A stretch of 16,017 nucleotides of DNA from Cymbomonas tetramitiformis (GCA_001247695.2 LGRX02034493.1:1-16017); one strand, 5' to 3'. Positions 8,214 to 15,733 are shown, numbered from the stretch's first letter. The notes: generated from the letters alone by a model not told the origin. Program-made: numbers and translations.

Positions 8214-8230
8214 GGGTGGGCTGGGTTGGG
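8214..8230 (+). promoter_or_regulatory. G-quadruplex motif between B2 and A2
   Basis: The 17 bases that separate B2 from A2 are gggtgggctgggttggg: four GGG runs with loops of 1, 2 and 2 nt, a textbook intramolecular quadruplex pattern. It is G-rich on the strand opposite to the element's transcript, thus on first-strand cDNA. It is not repeated at the other terminus. The role in replication is inferred. Confidence 0.75.
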
Positions 8231-8309
8231 TAATACAAATTAAAACAATTTGAGTGTTACTAGAGAGCAGTGATTTCTAGGAAGAACTCCCTAAGAATGC
8301 CAGCAATGT
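8231..8309 (-). repeat. A2, internal copy of the A repeat
   Basis: The partner of A1, 98-99% identical. It lies 239 bp from B1 and 17 bp from B2. In the usual split-repeat scheme B1 and A2 touch, because that junction supplies the template for the circle junction. The 239-bp gap is therefore a departure. Confidence 0.92.
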
Positions 8310-8548
8310 TACAAGGTTGCTAATTAACAGAATGTCTCCCGTCACGGGCGGCTCTCTAGAATGTCAGGAATCCAGTGTCACTTCTCACGTCTGCAGCAAG
8401 TGTCATACTTTAACTCGAACTCAAGTCTGAATCCCGTCTCGTAATTGTCTGTCGAAGTAAAGTCCGGTCTTCATCGAAAACTCTGAAAAAATCTCTGGTC
8501 TCTGCTCAGGAAAAATCAGAACTCTGTCATACTGCCAATTCTGTAACC
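8310..8548. other. 239-bp unique spacer between A2 and B1
   Basis: It is non-coding on both strands and not related to the minisatellite. It is absent from both termini of the element. It could be a non-duplicated part of the circle junction, an insertion, or host DNA between two overlapping copies. Confidence 0.7.
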
Positions 8549-8729
8549 TTTCTTTGCAGTGCATATTTTTGTCTCATGTCTTTTGGCACAATGAATGCTA
8601 TTTTTGTCTCATGTCTTTTGGCACAATGCATGCTTTAGGTGAAAGTACACATTTGAATTGCCGGAATCCGAATCCCAAAACGGCAGACTCTGAGCTGACT
8701 AGCATGTCAGCCCAGGTCTGCTGTCCCAC
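8549..8729 (-). repeat. B1, internal split direct repeat
   Basis: These 181 bp align with 8033-8213 at a constant offset of 516 and only a handful of mismatches. It contains a tandem duplication of about 35 bp (core gtctcatgtcttttggcaca) and the 39-bp interrupted palindrome at 8683-8721. It starts 39 nt past the last stop of the YR tail frame. Confidence 0.92.
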
Positions 8730-8768
8730 CATCTGTCACATGTCCAACAGACACGATTCGGAACCCGG

Positions 8769-8978
8769 CTAATCAGATAAGTCTTCATCTGAGCTCTCAT
8801 CGGAGAAGTCTGAGAGCACATGATCAGTGTCGGAGTCATAATCTGGCAGATCCGTATTCCGTGCCATCCGCAGCGGGTCATACACAGTGACCCCGTCAAA
8901 CGTCATGCTGACAAGAGGCACATCATAATCTCCGTACATCTTCTTCACGAGCTCCACCGCCCGCTCCACCACGCCTGC
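8769..8978 (-). CDS. Acidic C-terminal extension after in-frame TAA
   Basis: Directly after the YR stop, in the same frame, 69 codons stay open to TAG at 8771-8769. They read AGVVERAVELVKKMYGDYDV and then a very acidic end (DLPDYDSDTDHVLSDFSDES). The first ATG lies 14 codons in, so independent initiation would give about 55 aa. The coding-like composition suggests it belonged to the YR protein, either through readthrough or before a recent stop mutation. Confidence 0.5.
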   Translation of the reverse strand, partial: AGVVERAVELVKKMYGDYDVPLVSMTFDGVTVYDPLRMARNTDLPDYDSDTDHVLSDFSDESSDEDLSD

Positions 8979-10412
8979 TTACTGCAGGTGCGACACCGCC
9001 ACCAAAGAATTAACACTGCCCAACTGCTGCAGCGCCTGCAAGATGGTGGTGCGGTGTGTAGTGAAATACAGGTCCATGGCCACCTTAGGCGTGTACCACC
9101 CCCCCACATCTGAGATCATTCTGCTGGCCCAGCCATATGTCCACAGCCACTGGCCCAACGACTTCCTGGCGCTGCCCCCACCGTAGCAGCGGTGGTCCCC
9201 AGCATCAGGGTAAGCCCGCTTGTAAGCCCGGACAAATGCCCTGCCATGCCCCGTGTAGGGCCCCGGGTACCATCCCGTGGCCCCCTTGGGCGCCGAGAAG
9301 AGGAGCCCCCCCGAAGGGACCCCCTCCCGGATGATGTACTCCTCCAGCATAGACACCGGAGAGATGTCCAACCCCGGGATGTGCTCCGGCATGTAAAAAT
9401 ACCGAGGCTTCCGGGCGTCGACATTCTTGTCCTTCTCCAGGCGGCCACGCACATAGGGCGCCAAGCCTCCGTCCCCCCGCACCACCACCACATGTGGCAC
9501 CGAAAGGTCCGGCGGGGAGAAGAACTCAATGGCAACCCCCGCCCCCACACGGCGCAGCCTGTAAAACACCCGGAGGTATCTGGTGCCCCCCGGGCGCAAG
9601 CAGCCCACTGTGCAGAAGGTAAACACCAACAACTGGTGCCTGCCCGACCGGCGGCTCAGATCAAAGCCAAACCGGCGGATGGTCACCCACTGCACCAAAG
9701 TCCAGCAGCCCTTCGCCCGCGAAGGCCGCTTGTAATTCTTGTCCAGAACCACCAGCAGGACCAACACCGGCTTCGCATGGCACGGGTTCGGCACAGAACA
9801 CCTCTCCCCTGCCGAGTCCACCAGCCCGCACGACTGCACCACCTCATCCAGCTCGGCATGCCATGCAGAGACCCCCCCCAGGTAAGTGCGAACCGAGGAG
9901 GAGTCTAGGCGGTACTCACGGAGCTCCACCGCATACCCGCAGTAGCCCAGCACGTCCTCCGCCGTAGCCGGGAGCGTGGTACCACAAAAATGGCCCAGGA
10001 AGAAGGTGATGTCCCGGACCCCCCGCCGATGCACTCGGTCTGTCGACGGCCTCGTCCTCAGGGCGAGCATCCCAGTGACCAGCCTCACCAGAGGCTCGTC
10101 GCCTGGTCGCCAGCCAGCCGCCACCAGCCAGCACGTACCACACCTCACCATGCCCATGAGGCCCACCTCAACCCCGGCGCAGACCCGGCACACGAGTCGC
10201 TGGCACCCGAGACAGAAGCACACGGTCGGCTGCGGGGTCCCCCGACAGGACTGGCACGAACCGCCCAGCTCGCATCGAAGCAGGTCCACCACGAGCTTCA
10301 GGCACGCAACGGTCCCTCCTGCCAGGGAGCAACGGGGGAAAGTGCACCACCACCACCGGCCAGTGAGTAGAGCCCCGGAACGCCCGGTCCTGCCCGAATG
10401 CATAAGTGCCAT
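8979..10412 (-). CDS. Tyrosine recombinase (integrase) with Cys-rich N-terminus
   Basis: Numbering uses the GTG at 10415; ATG 10412 is residue 2. The part before about residue 27 is in the wrong frame, and real sequence seems to enter from the linking ORF through a +1 shift near the cccccg run at 10334-10339. Residues 48-95 hold Cys pairs C54-x2-C57, C68-x2-C71, C76-x2-C79 and C92-x2-C95, a probable double zinc-binding module. Residues 110-230 look like the helical core-binding domain. Catalytic signatures: R274 in CLRPGGTRYL, a beta-hairpin Lys near 328-330, H408, W440 in GGWYTPKVAMDLYF, and nucleophile Y450. The usual HxxR reads H408-R-C-Y411, so the second Arg is missing. It would integrate the circular cDNA. 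The frame ends at TAA (8981-8979), with open sequence after it. Confidence 0.85.
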   Translation of the reverse strand: MALMHSGRTGRSGALLTGRWWWCTFPRCSLAGGTVACLKLVVDLLRCELGGSCQSCRGTPQPTVCFCLGCQRLVCRVCAGVEVGLMGMVRCGTCWLVAAGWRPGDEPLVRLVTGMLALRTRPSTDRVHRRGVRDITFFLGHFCGTTLPATAEDVLGYCGYAVELREYRLDSSSVRTYLGGVSAWHAELDEVVQSCGLVDSAGERCSVPNPCHAKPVLVLLVVLDKNYKRPSRAKGCWTLVQWVTIRRFGFDLSRRSGRHQLLVFTFCTVGCLRPGGTRYLRVFYRLRRVGAGVAIEFFSPPDLSVPHVVVVRGDGGLAPYVRGRLEKDKNVDARKPRYFYMPEHIPGLDISPVSMLEEYIIREGVPSGGLLFSAPKGATGWYPGPYTGHGRAFVRAYKRAYPDAGDHRCYGGGSARKSLGQWLWTYGWASRMISDVGGWYTPKVAMDLYFTTHRTTILQALQQLGSVNSLVAVSHLQ

Positions 10413-10644
10413 CACCCTCCGACAAGGTCCTCCACTCCGGCGAGGTGAACAGGTCTGAGCCCTTCGGATACCACCGCACCAGCCGTGCCCCCTTCAGCAG
10501 GCGCCACCAATCATAGGTGTCCCACACCGGGAGCACAAAAGTGCCCGCCGTAGTCCTCGGAGACCGCCTCTGGCACCTCAAAAAGTGCTCGAGGTACCGC
10601 CTCACCCGCTCATAATCGGGGTTGGCATACACATGCTCACCCAT
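10168..10644 (-). CDS. Linking ORF: post-RNase H pol segment in the +1 frame
   Basis: 158 aa, starting at an ATG (10644-10642) that overlaps the RT-RH stop in the 8-mer ATGGGTGA. It reads MGEHVYANPDYERVRRYLEH, FVLPVWDTYDWWRLLKGARL and, near the end, THWPVVVVHFPP. From memory of DIRS-group pol proteins, a NPP.. segment and a WPs.PWW..L segment usually follow RNase H in the same protein, so this looks like the C-terminal part of pol displaced by one base. After about residue 100, where the YR frame takes over (near 10335), its sequence becomes Arg-rich and unconvincing up to the stop. Reinitiation at the overlapping ATG, a +1 shift, or a mutation are all possible. Confidence 0.6.
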   Translation of the reverse strand: MGEHVYANPDYERVRRYLEHFLRCQRRSPRTTAGTFVLPVWDTYDWWRLLKGARLVRWYPKGSDLFTSPEWRTLSEGDGTYAFGQDRAFRGSTHWPVVVVHFPPLLPGRRDRCVPEARGGPASMRAGRFVPVLSGDPAADRVLLSRVPATRVPGLRRG

Positions 10645-13180
10645 CCACAGGCGTGTCCTCAAACCCATCCACCACCGACCGATACCTGGGCAGCTGGGCA
10701 TTGGTGCCCACCGGGTCCGCTCCCCCGTCCAAAGTGAACGGCCATGCGAACATGTCCTGCACGGAGAGGAACTCATCCCTCCTGAACTGCCAGTCAGAGT
10801 AGTCCTTCCGTCGAACATAGCGGGAAAGCCCATCCGACAGGGTGTTCTCGACCCCGGGGATGTGCTCCGCAGCCAGCTCCAGGTCATACTCAGCGGCCGC
10901 CCGGAACATCCGCTCACACACCGGCCACAGGTCCGGCGCCATGGTGCCCTGCTTGTTCACCATGCTCATGGTGGTGGTGTTGTCCGTACGGAGCAACATG
11001 CACCCACCCCGGTGATCCGGCCCCAAACGCTCCACCGTAGCAGCCGCCGTACTAGCCTCCCGAAAGTTGGAGCTCTTGCATGGCGCCCACTCATGCTCGG
11101 GGAAGGCCAAGATGTGGCGCCAATCCCGATACGCAATGCCGCCCTGCCAACCAGAGGCATCCATCACCGGTGCCGGCACACCCTCGGGGGTGGCCCAATG
11201 CTCCGTGAGATAGGGCCGGTCACCCGAGTGCCTTCCATCCCACCAGCCGGAGACCTCCGGGCGGCCCTCATACAGGTAGTACCGACGGGTCGGCCCCTGG
11301 CGTGCAGCATGAGCAAACCGCTCCAGCCCCTGCCGAGCCTCGGGCCCCATCGTCACCGTGACATCGGGCCCCCACCGCTGCGCCGGGTCCCACTCCGCAA
11401 CCTCGGGCGCCGTGAAATCGTCCCGGGCCCGATAAATAGGCACCAGCATATTCTGCCCCCCCTTGACCAAAGGAGCCAGGAACTGGTACTTGCCCACCAC
11501 CGAGGCCAAGTCCCTCCGAGGCACCACTCCACCAGGCTGCACCGCGCCCAGCAGCACATCAGCAGCGCCCGTGTATTTGGCGATCCGGGCAGGCGAAGCC
11601 GTCACCAGCTGCGGCACCGAGTGGATCTCCCGCCCAATATAGTCCTTCACCACCGACGGATAGTGAGTCTTGTGGTGGGAAGCCCTCACGCCCACCGCCT
11701 CCAGCCGGTCCAACTCCGCCTCCACCCGTGCCGTGGCCTCCTGTAGGGTCATGTCCCCGTCGTGCACGGTGTGGCCGTCATCCACAAAGATACCGGTGCA
11801 CTGTGACCTCCCATCAGAGTGTACCACCGAATTAAGGTACCTCTTCAGGACCCTGGCCATGTCCGCCTGATGCTGAGGCGCATCTGCGAACCCGAACATG
11901 TCGTACCGTGCCCGGTAGAAGTCCTTGGACACAGGGAACTGCACGCCCATATAGTCACAGTGGGGCTGCCACCGCGGGTTGTTCCAGAAGGCGTCCTTGA
12001 GGTCCCAGCCGCTCATCCAACAGCTGGGCCTCTGCAGTGAGAAGACGTCCTCTAGATAGTCGTACCGCGCGGTGGCCGGTGCCATAGCCCGATTCACACC
12101 CGAAGACCTGCCGTTCCAGACATTACGGAACTTGTCCTTCTCCGGCTGGTCGATGGACCCGAGCTGTGTAACCGACCAGAGCTCGTAGTGTAACGGCCCT
12201 TCCAGGACCCCTGCAGCCGCACTCCTCCGCAGATCTGCCTCGGAGCGGTCGGCATGCTCATAGCAAGACGGATGGTTGTCCCGCTTGAACCTCGGGGGCT
12301 TCGTCACGAAGGCCATACGGTGCCCCTCCACATAACTCCGTCGGAGAGCATCCTCGGACGGCAGGAAGTGGTCGAAGAGCTCCTCCCGATACCGGACCCC
12401 TGGGCTATAAAGCCCATCACCAGTGTCATGGTAGGTCATCTGGCGCTCAGCATGCGCCTTCCGGGCCTCCACCGAGGTGAACTTCCGGGGCGGCACCTTG
12501 AGCACCAGCATGCGGTGGTAGCCGTCTGACGTGTACACCACTAGAAAGAGGCGCCTCTCACCCGTCACCCGCAGCCGGCTCCAATGCAACCGAGACTTGA
12601 GGTGTGAGAGTGCCGGTGTAAGCTTCCCACCGCCATAAAGCAGGTGCCCATACCGCATCAGGTAGCTCTTGAATAGCTGAGCACTGTCCGTGAAGGGGTC
12701 CAGTCCCCGAGCTCCAGCTGGTACGGGGCAACCTTCAGGATACCAGTAATACAGCTCCCGGAGCAGAAGGTCCAGGGCTGGGTGTCGCAACTGAGGCTCC
12801 ACCGAACAGTCACGCACACGTGACTGACCAGTTGCCAAAGGGTCTGTGTGAACTGCCTGAACAGGCTGTGGTTTGACCCGAAGAACTTCGGGTTCCAGTC
12901 CACCACTCTCACCAATACTAGAACTGAGGGCTACACCGGTGCATAAGTTCACCGGATCAAGTTCCTCCAGAACTGAGTGCTGGTTGTTCAACACGAGACC
13001 ACCAAGCTCCCAACGAACAGCACAGTGGGCGGCCCCAGAACTGGGACCGCCAGTTGCCGCCCGACCCGAGTGTGCCCCAAAGTCCAACCGAGCGGAAGGA
13101 GTAGATAAGTGGGGGGTCACGACTGGGTCAGAGGCTGCTGCTTTGCATGTTGAGTCACCTGGTGTCGGCTTGCCGAGTCT
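10637..13180 (-). CDS. Reverse transcriptase-RNase H
   Basis: Residue numbers count from the GTG codon at 13120. The RT fingers and palm run from about 330 to 530: motif A GWDLKDAFWNNP, motif B MFGFADAPQHQADMA, motif C IFVDDG with the catalytic D447-D448 (11782-11777). The RNase H domain follows: D654 in VMDASGW, E in NFREASTAAATVE, D in LRTDNTTTMSMVN, and D in AAEHIPGVENTLSDGLSR, so its DEDD set is intact. HIPGVEN..SD.LSR is characteristic of DIRS-group pol. The first in-frame ATG is only at residue 155, and the frame is open back to the Gag TGA 20 codons upstream, which suggests expression as a Gag-Pol readthrough product. The frame ends at TGA 10639-10637, overlapping the next ORF's ATG. 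No methyltransferase domain is recognised. Confidence 0.93.
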   Translation of the reverse strand, partial: RLGKPTPGDSTCKAAASDPVVTPHLSTPSARLDFGAHSGRAATGGPSSGAAHCAVRWELGGLVLNNQHSVLEELDPVNLCTGVALSSSIGESGGLEPEVLRVKPQPVQAVHTDPLATGQSRVRDCSVEPQLRHPALDLLLRELYYWYPEGCPVPAGARGLDPFTDSAQLFKSYLMRYGHLLYGGGKLTPALSHLKSRLHWSRLRVTGERRLFLVVYTSDGYHRMLVLKVPPRKFTSVEARKAHAERQMTYHDTGDGLYSPGVRYREELFDHFLPSEDALRRSYVEGHRMAFVTKPPRFKRDNHPSCYEHADRSEADLRRSAAAGVLEGPLHYELWSVTQLGSIDQPEKDKFRNVWNGRSSGVNRAMAPATARYDYLEDVFSLQRPSCWMSGWDLKDAFWNNPRWQPHCDYMGVQFPVSKDFYRARYDMFGFADAPQHQADMARVLKRYLNSVVHSDGRSQCTGIFVDDGHTVHDGDMTLQEATARVEAELDRLEAVGVRASHHKTHYPSVVKDYIGREIHSVPQLVTASPARIAKYTGAADVLLGAVQPGGVVPRRDLASVVGKYQFLAPLVKGGQNMLVPIYRARDDFTAPEVAEWDPAQRWGPDVTVTMGPEARQGLERFAHAARQGPTRRYYLYEGRPEVSGWWDGRHSGDRPYLTEHWATPEGVPAPVMDASGWQGGIAYRDWRHILAFPEHEWAPCKSSNFREASTAAATVERLGPDHRGGCMLLRTDNTTTMSMVNKQGTMAPDLWPVCERMFRAAAEYDLELAAEHIPGVENTLSDGLSRYVRRKDYSDWQFRRDEFLSVQDMFAWPFTLDGGADPVGTNAQLPRYRSVVDGFEDTPVDG

Positions 13181-14638
13181 TCAGGCGACGACCTCAGTGT
13201 GCTCGCACGGTGTCCGGAGAGGTCCTGAAAAGGCGTGCTTGAGCACACACTTCTTCTTGACACCGTCCACGAGCTTCTCCTTACCGCACACCACGGTGAT
13301 CGGAGCATCCCGGGGGTGGTCATAATGGTCCGTCCGGTACTGGTGTGGCCCACCGCAAAGAGGGCAACGGTGAGTGGCGGAAGGCGAACCGACACCCGGA
13401 GTCGAACCGCCACCTGGCTGACCACCTCCGGCTCCACCTCCCACCCGAGGCACGGAAGGCACCGGCGCCCGAAGAGCCGCGGGAAAGGACCCCGTCCCCA
13501 GGTTCATCTTTGCCAGGATGTCAGTGAGCTGTGTGGGCAGCACCGTGTCGGAGATGTACTGGCGAACAGCCTCACGACGGTCCCCCACCGACTCCTCACT
13601 GTGGAAACGGGGAAGATCACGGTCCAGCTTCACGGCCTTGGAGAAAGGGCTCATCTCCCACACGGCTACATACTTCGCCGTGATGAAGACATAAATCCCC
13701 TCCCACGGGCACCAAGACCAATCGAGCGCCGCATACTCGACCAGCTCACTCAGGAACTCGTAACGGGCCTTAATGATAAGCGCCGTCCTCTGATGAACCA
13801 AATGAGAGCTGTACGAAGGGGAAAATACACCGCACCCAGACCGGAGGATGGAGTCCCACTCTGCCGCCCGCTTACGGCAGTAAGTGAGGAAGCGCTCCCG
13901 CCGGGGGAACTGAAGTCTGTCTTTGACTTTCAGCTTGTTTCCCTCGGTCGTCACCAGGTCCTGGGCGAGGTGGAGGGGAGTATGCAAGAACTCAGTGGAC
14001 TCCCCCAAGGTATCCACCTGCATAACTCGCCTCATGACGGACTTGTCCGCCTTAGACACACCGTTACCCGAGTAGTTCTCGCGCATCTCCCGTCGTAATG
14101 CGGAAGGTGACGCCAGATCGTCCACCGTCAGACCGTCCACCGAACCACTCACCAGTTCCTCCAACCCCATGCTCGGAACCGTCGCTTCCATCAAGGCGGC
14201 AAAAGAGGGAATACCTGCCGCTTCACCAGGTTCGAGATGTTGAGGAGAAAGTACCCGTAATGCCCCCGGCCGCGGTGGCAGCGGCTGCGAAGACGGGGGT
14301 GCCACAGCGACGGGGGGTTGCGGCTGGGGGAGAAGAGGCGCGGTCACGGGCTGCGGGTTCACCGGCGGAGGGTTCACAGAGCGGGATGGGGCGTTCAGCA
14401 ATGAGGGAACAGGCGCGCGGGTTGTGGGGTTACGCAACGCGGGGGCGACGTAGGCCGCAGGCTGAGCTGCGGGTTGCGCGGGCACGAGAGCTGCTGCGGT
14501 ACTTACGCCCAAAATGTCGTGGTGGGAGCCAGCGTCCACGGCCGGAATGCCATGGGATGGGTGCGCTGACTCCTGAAGCGGCAACATCAACGCGGAGTTA
14601 ATCACAGCTGCGGAGTGGAGGTCACGAACGGGGCTCAT
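13181..14638 (-). CDS. Gag-like protein with zinc knuckle
   Basis: 485 aa from ATG 14638. The first about 130 residues are Pro/Ala/Val-rich and disordered. The middle (about 160-370) carries a helical region with RTALIIKARYEFLSELVEYA and YVAVWEMSPFSKAV, comparable to Gag proteins of DIRS-group elements. Near residue 425 a CPLCGGPHQYRTDHYDH motif (CX2CX3HX5H) makes a zinc knuckle for nucleic-acid binding. Gag should package the transcript into particles. The stop TGA at 13183-13181 is followed, in the same frame, by open sequence into RT-RNase H. It shares the frame with ORF1 upstream, so it may be made on its own from its ATG or as part of a fusion. Confidence 0.82.
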   Translation of the reverse strand: MSPVRDLHSAAVINSALMLPLQESAHPSHGIPAVDAGSHHDILGVSTAAALVPAQPAAQPAAYVAPALRNPTTRAPVPSLLNAPSRSVNPPPVNPQPVTAPLLPQPQPPVAVAPPSSQPLPPRPGALRVLSPQHLEPGEAAGIPSFAALMEATVPSMGLEELVSGSVDGLTVDDLASPSALRREMRENYSGNGVSKADKSVMRRVMQVDTLGESTEFLHTPLHLAQDLVTTEGNKLKVKDRLQFPRRERFLTYCRKRAAEWDSILRSGCGVFSPSYSSHLVHQRTALIIKARYEFLSELVEYAALDWSWCPWEGIYVFITAKYVAVWEMSPFSKAVKLDRDLPRFHSEESVGDRREAVRQYISDTVLPTQLTDILAKMNLGTGSFPAALRAPVPSVPRVGGGAGGGQPGGGSTPGVGSPSATHRCPLCGGPHQYRTDHYDHPRDAPITVVCGKEKLVDGVKKKCVLKHAFSGPLRTPCEHTEVVA

Positions 14639-14710
14639 GCCGTAGGTCCCTTCTTGCTGCTGCGAGTCCTCAGTGTCCGCCTCCGACGGAGGCTGCGAGC
14701 CCGCACCCCG

Positions 14711-15733
14711 TCACGCAGCCGTGCGTTCTCGCTCTACAGAGCTCAGTAATGCTTCCCGGAGCCCACGCACAGCACGTCGCATAGGTTCCACTTGTGGCGA
14801 AGGTGTGCCAGAAAGATCCGCGGGCGCCTCCTCCTCAGCGTCGCCACCCCAAGCATACGCGGGTCCCGAAAACATCTCGCTAGCGTCCTGCAATGCCTGG
14901 AACTGCGCGTCCGCTGCTGACGTCGTGTGGTTCGGAATGACGACAAGATGCTCCAACGGCGTGCCAGAGTTCGTGAGTGCTGATGTCACCTCAGCAAAGA
15001 TACTTACAAGCTGCGGCGTGGGAAGGACGCAATCTGAACAAAAAACCTTGGAGCGAGCGTCCAGAGGAAACGCATATTGTCCCTTGACGAAAAGCTCGAG
15101 AGCGCAACCGCGGTGAGCTGTGGATCCGCAAAGTTGGCAACGCACATAACTACTCGCGCCAGAGTTGTCACAGTCGACGGGAAGGCAGTAAGGCATGGGC
15201 TTCACGAAACAGCAAAGGTTTCTCCTGCTGCGAACCAGGTCATTCTCCTTAAGCTGGTGCTGCGGACGGTTCTTAGCACACGGAAGCAAACCACATGTAC
15301 CGTAGGTCAGCGATGAAGGGTTACGCTGATAATACGCGACACAATCCTCACGGCTACAGTGAACGTTGTCGCGACGCCCAGGGCAGCCAATTCCCCGGAA
15401 AGTGAGAAGGGGGGCTTGCAATGAGGATGTAAGCAGCTCCAAAAAAACGTCTGTGATAATCGCAGCCTGCATGTCAACTGCCGACCGCAAGCGCGGGTCC
15501 AGCAAAACGCGCAATACGTGAAAAGTGTTGTCGCGCATCTCTGCTGGTAAAGGTATTAAAGAGGCCTCCAGCTCCATAAATTGAGGAAAGGTCTCAAGAA
15601 AGGTGACGTATTGGGACAAGAAATTGTCGGGGATAGGCGCATGAAGCTCCAAGCCGGAGATGAGAGTTGAAGCACGCGTAGGATCGAAAACACCGTTGTC
15701 GTTGTAAACAGATAACTTCGCAGGTGCTGACAT
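14711..15733 (-). CDS. ORF1: PHD-like zinc-finger protein of the element
   Basis: 340 aa from an ATG at 15733, the first ATG after A1. Residues 1-110 are helical and without a recognised domain. Two Cys-rich segments follow: C117, C126, C131, C147, C152, and then C183-x4-C188-x10-C199-x2-C202-x4-H207-x2-C210-x21-C232-x2-C235. From C199 on, this follows the PHD-finger spacing, with the first Cys pair slightly wide. The C-terminal 80 residues are acidic. PHD fingers read histone tails or mediate protein contacts, so chromatin targeting or assembly is possible. The frame ends in TGA (14713-14711), and 24 open codons lead in the same frame to the Gag ATG. An extra ORF of this kind is not part of the basic Gag-RT-YR layout known to me. 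Confidence 0.8.
   Translation of the reverse strand: MSAPAKLSVYNDNGVFDPTRASTLISGLELHAPIPDNFLSQYVTFLETFPQFMELEASLIPLPAEMRDNTFHVLRVLLDPRLRSAVDMQAAIITDVFLELLTSSLQAPLLTFRGIGCPGRRDNVHCSREDCVAYYQRNPSSLTYGTCGLLPCAKNRPQHQLKENDLVRSRRNLCCFVKPMPYCLPVDCDNSGASSYVRCQLCGSTAHRGCALELFVKGQYAFPLDARSKVFCSDCVLPTPQLVSIFAEVTSALTNSGTPLEHLVVIPNHTTSAADAQFQALQDASEMFSGPAYAWGGDAEEEAPADLSGTPSPQVEPMRRAVRGLREALLSSVERERTAA

Noticed and set aside
9192..9908. 238-codon plus-strand open frame opposite YR
   Set aside because: It has antisense His/Arg/Pro-rich composition, typical of a GC-rich shadow frame.
10622..11746. 374-codon plus-strand open frame opposite RT-RNase H
   Set aside because: It is antisense to a pol gene with intact motifs. 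GC-rich codons on the coding strand leave few stops on the other; no domain is seen.
13235..14098. 287-codon plus-strand open frame opposite Gag
   Set aside because: It is the antisense shadow of Gag, with no recognisable features.
10637..15733. Host-wide reassignment of TGA to a sense codon as the explanation of the internal stops
   Set aside because: All other tryptophans and cysteines in these frames use standard codons, and only module boundaries carry TGA. A reassigned code would scatter TGA through the frames.
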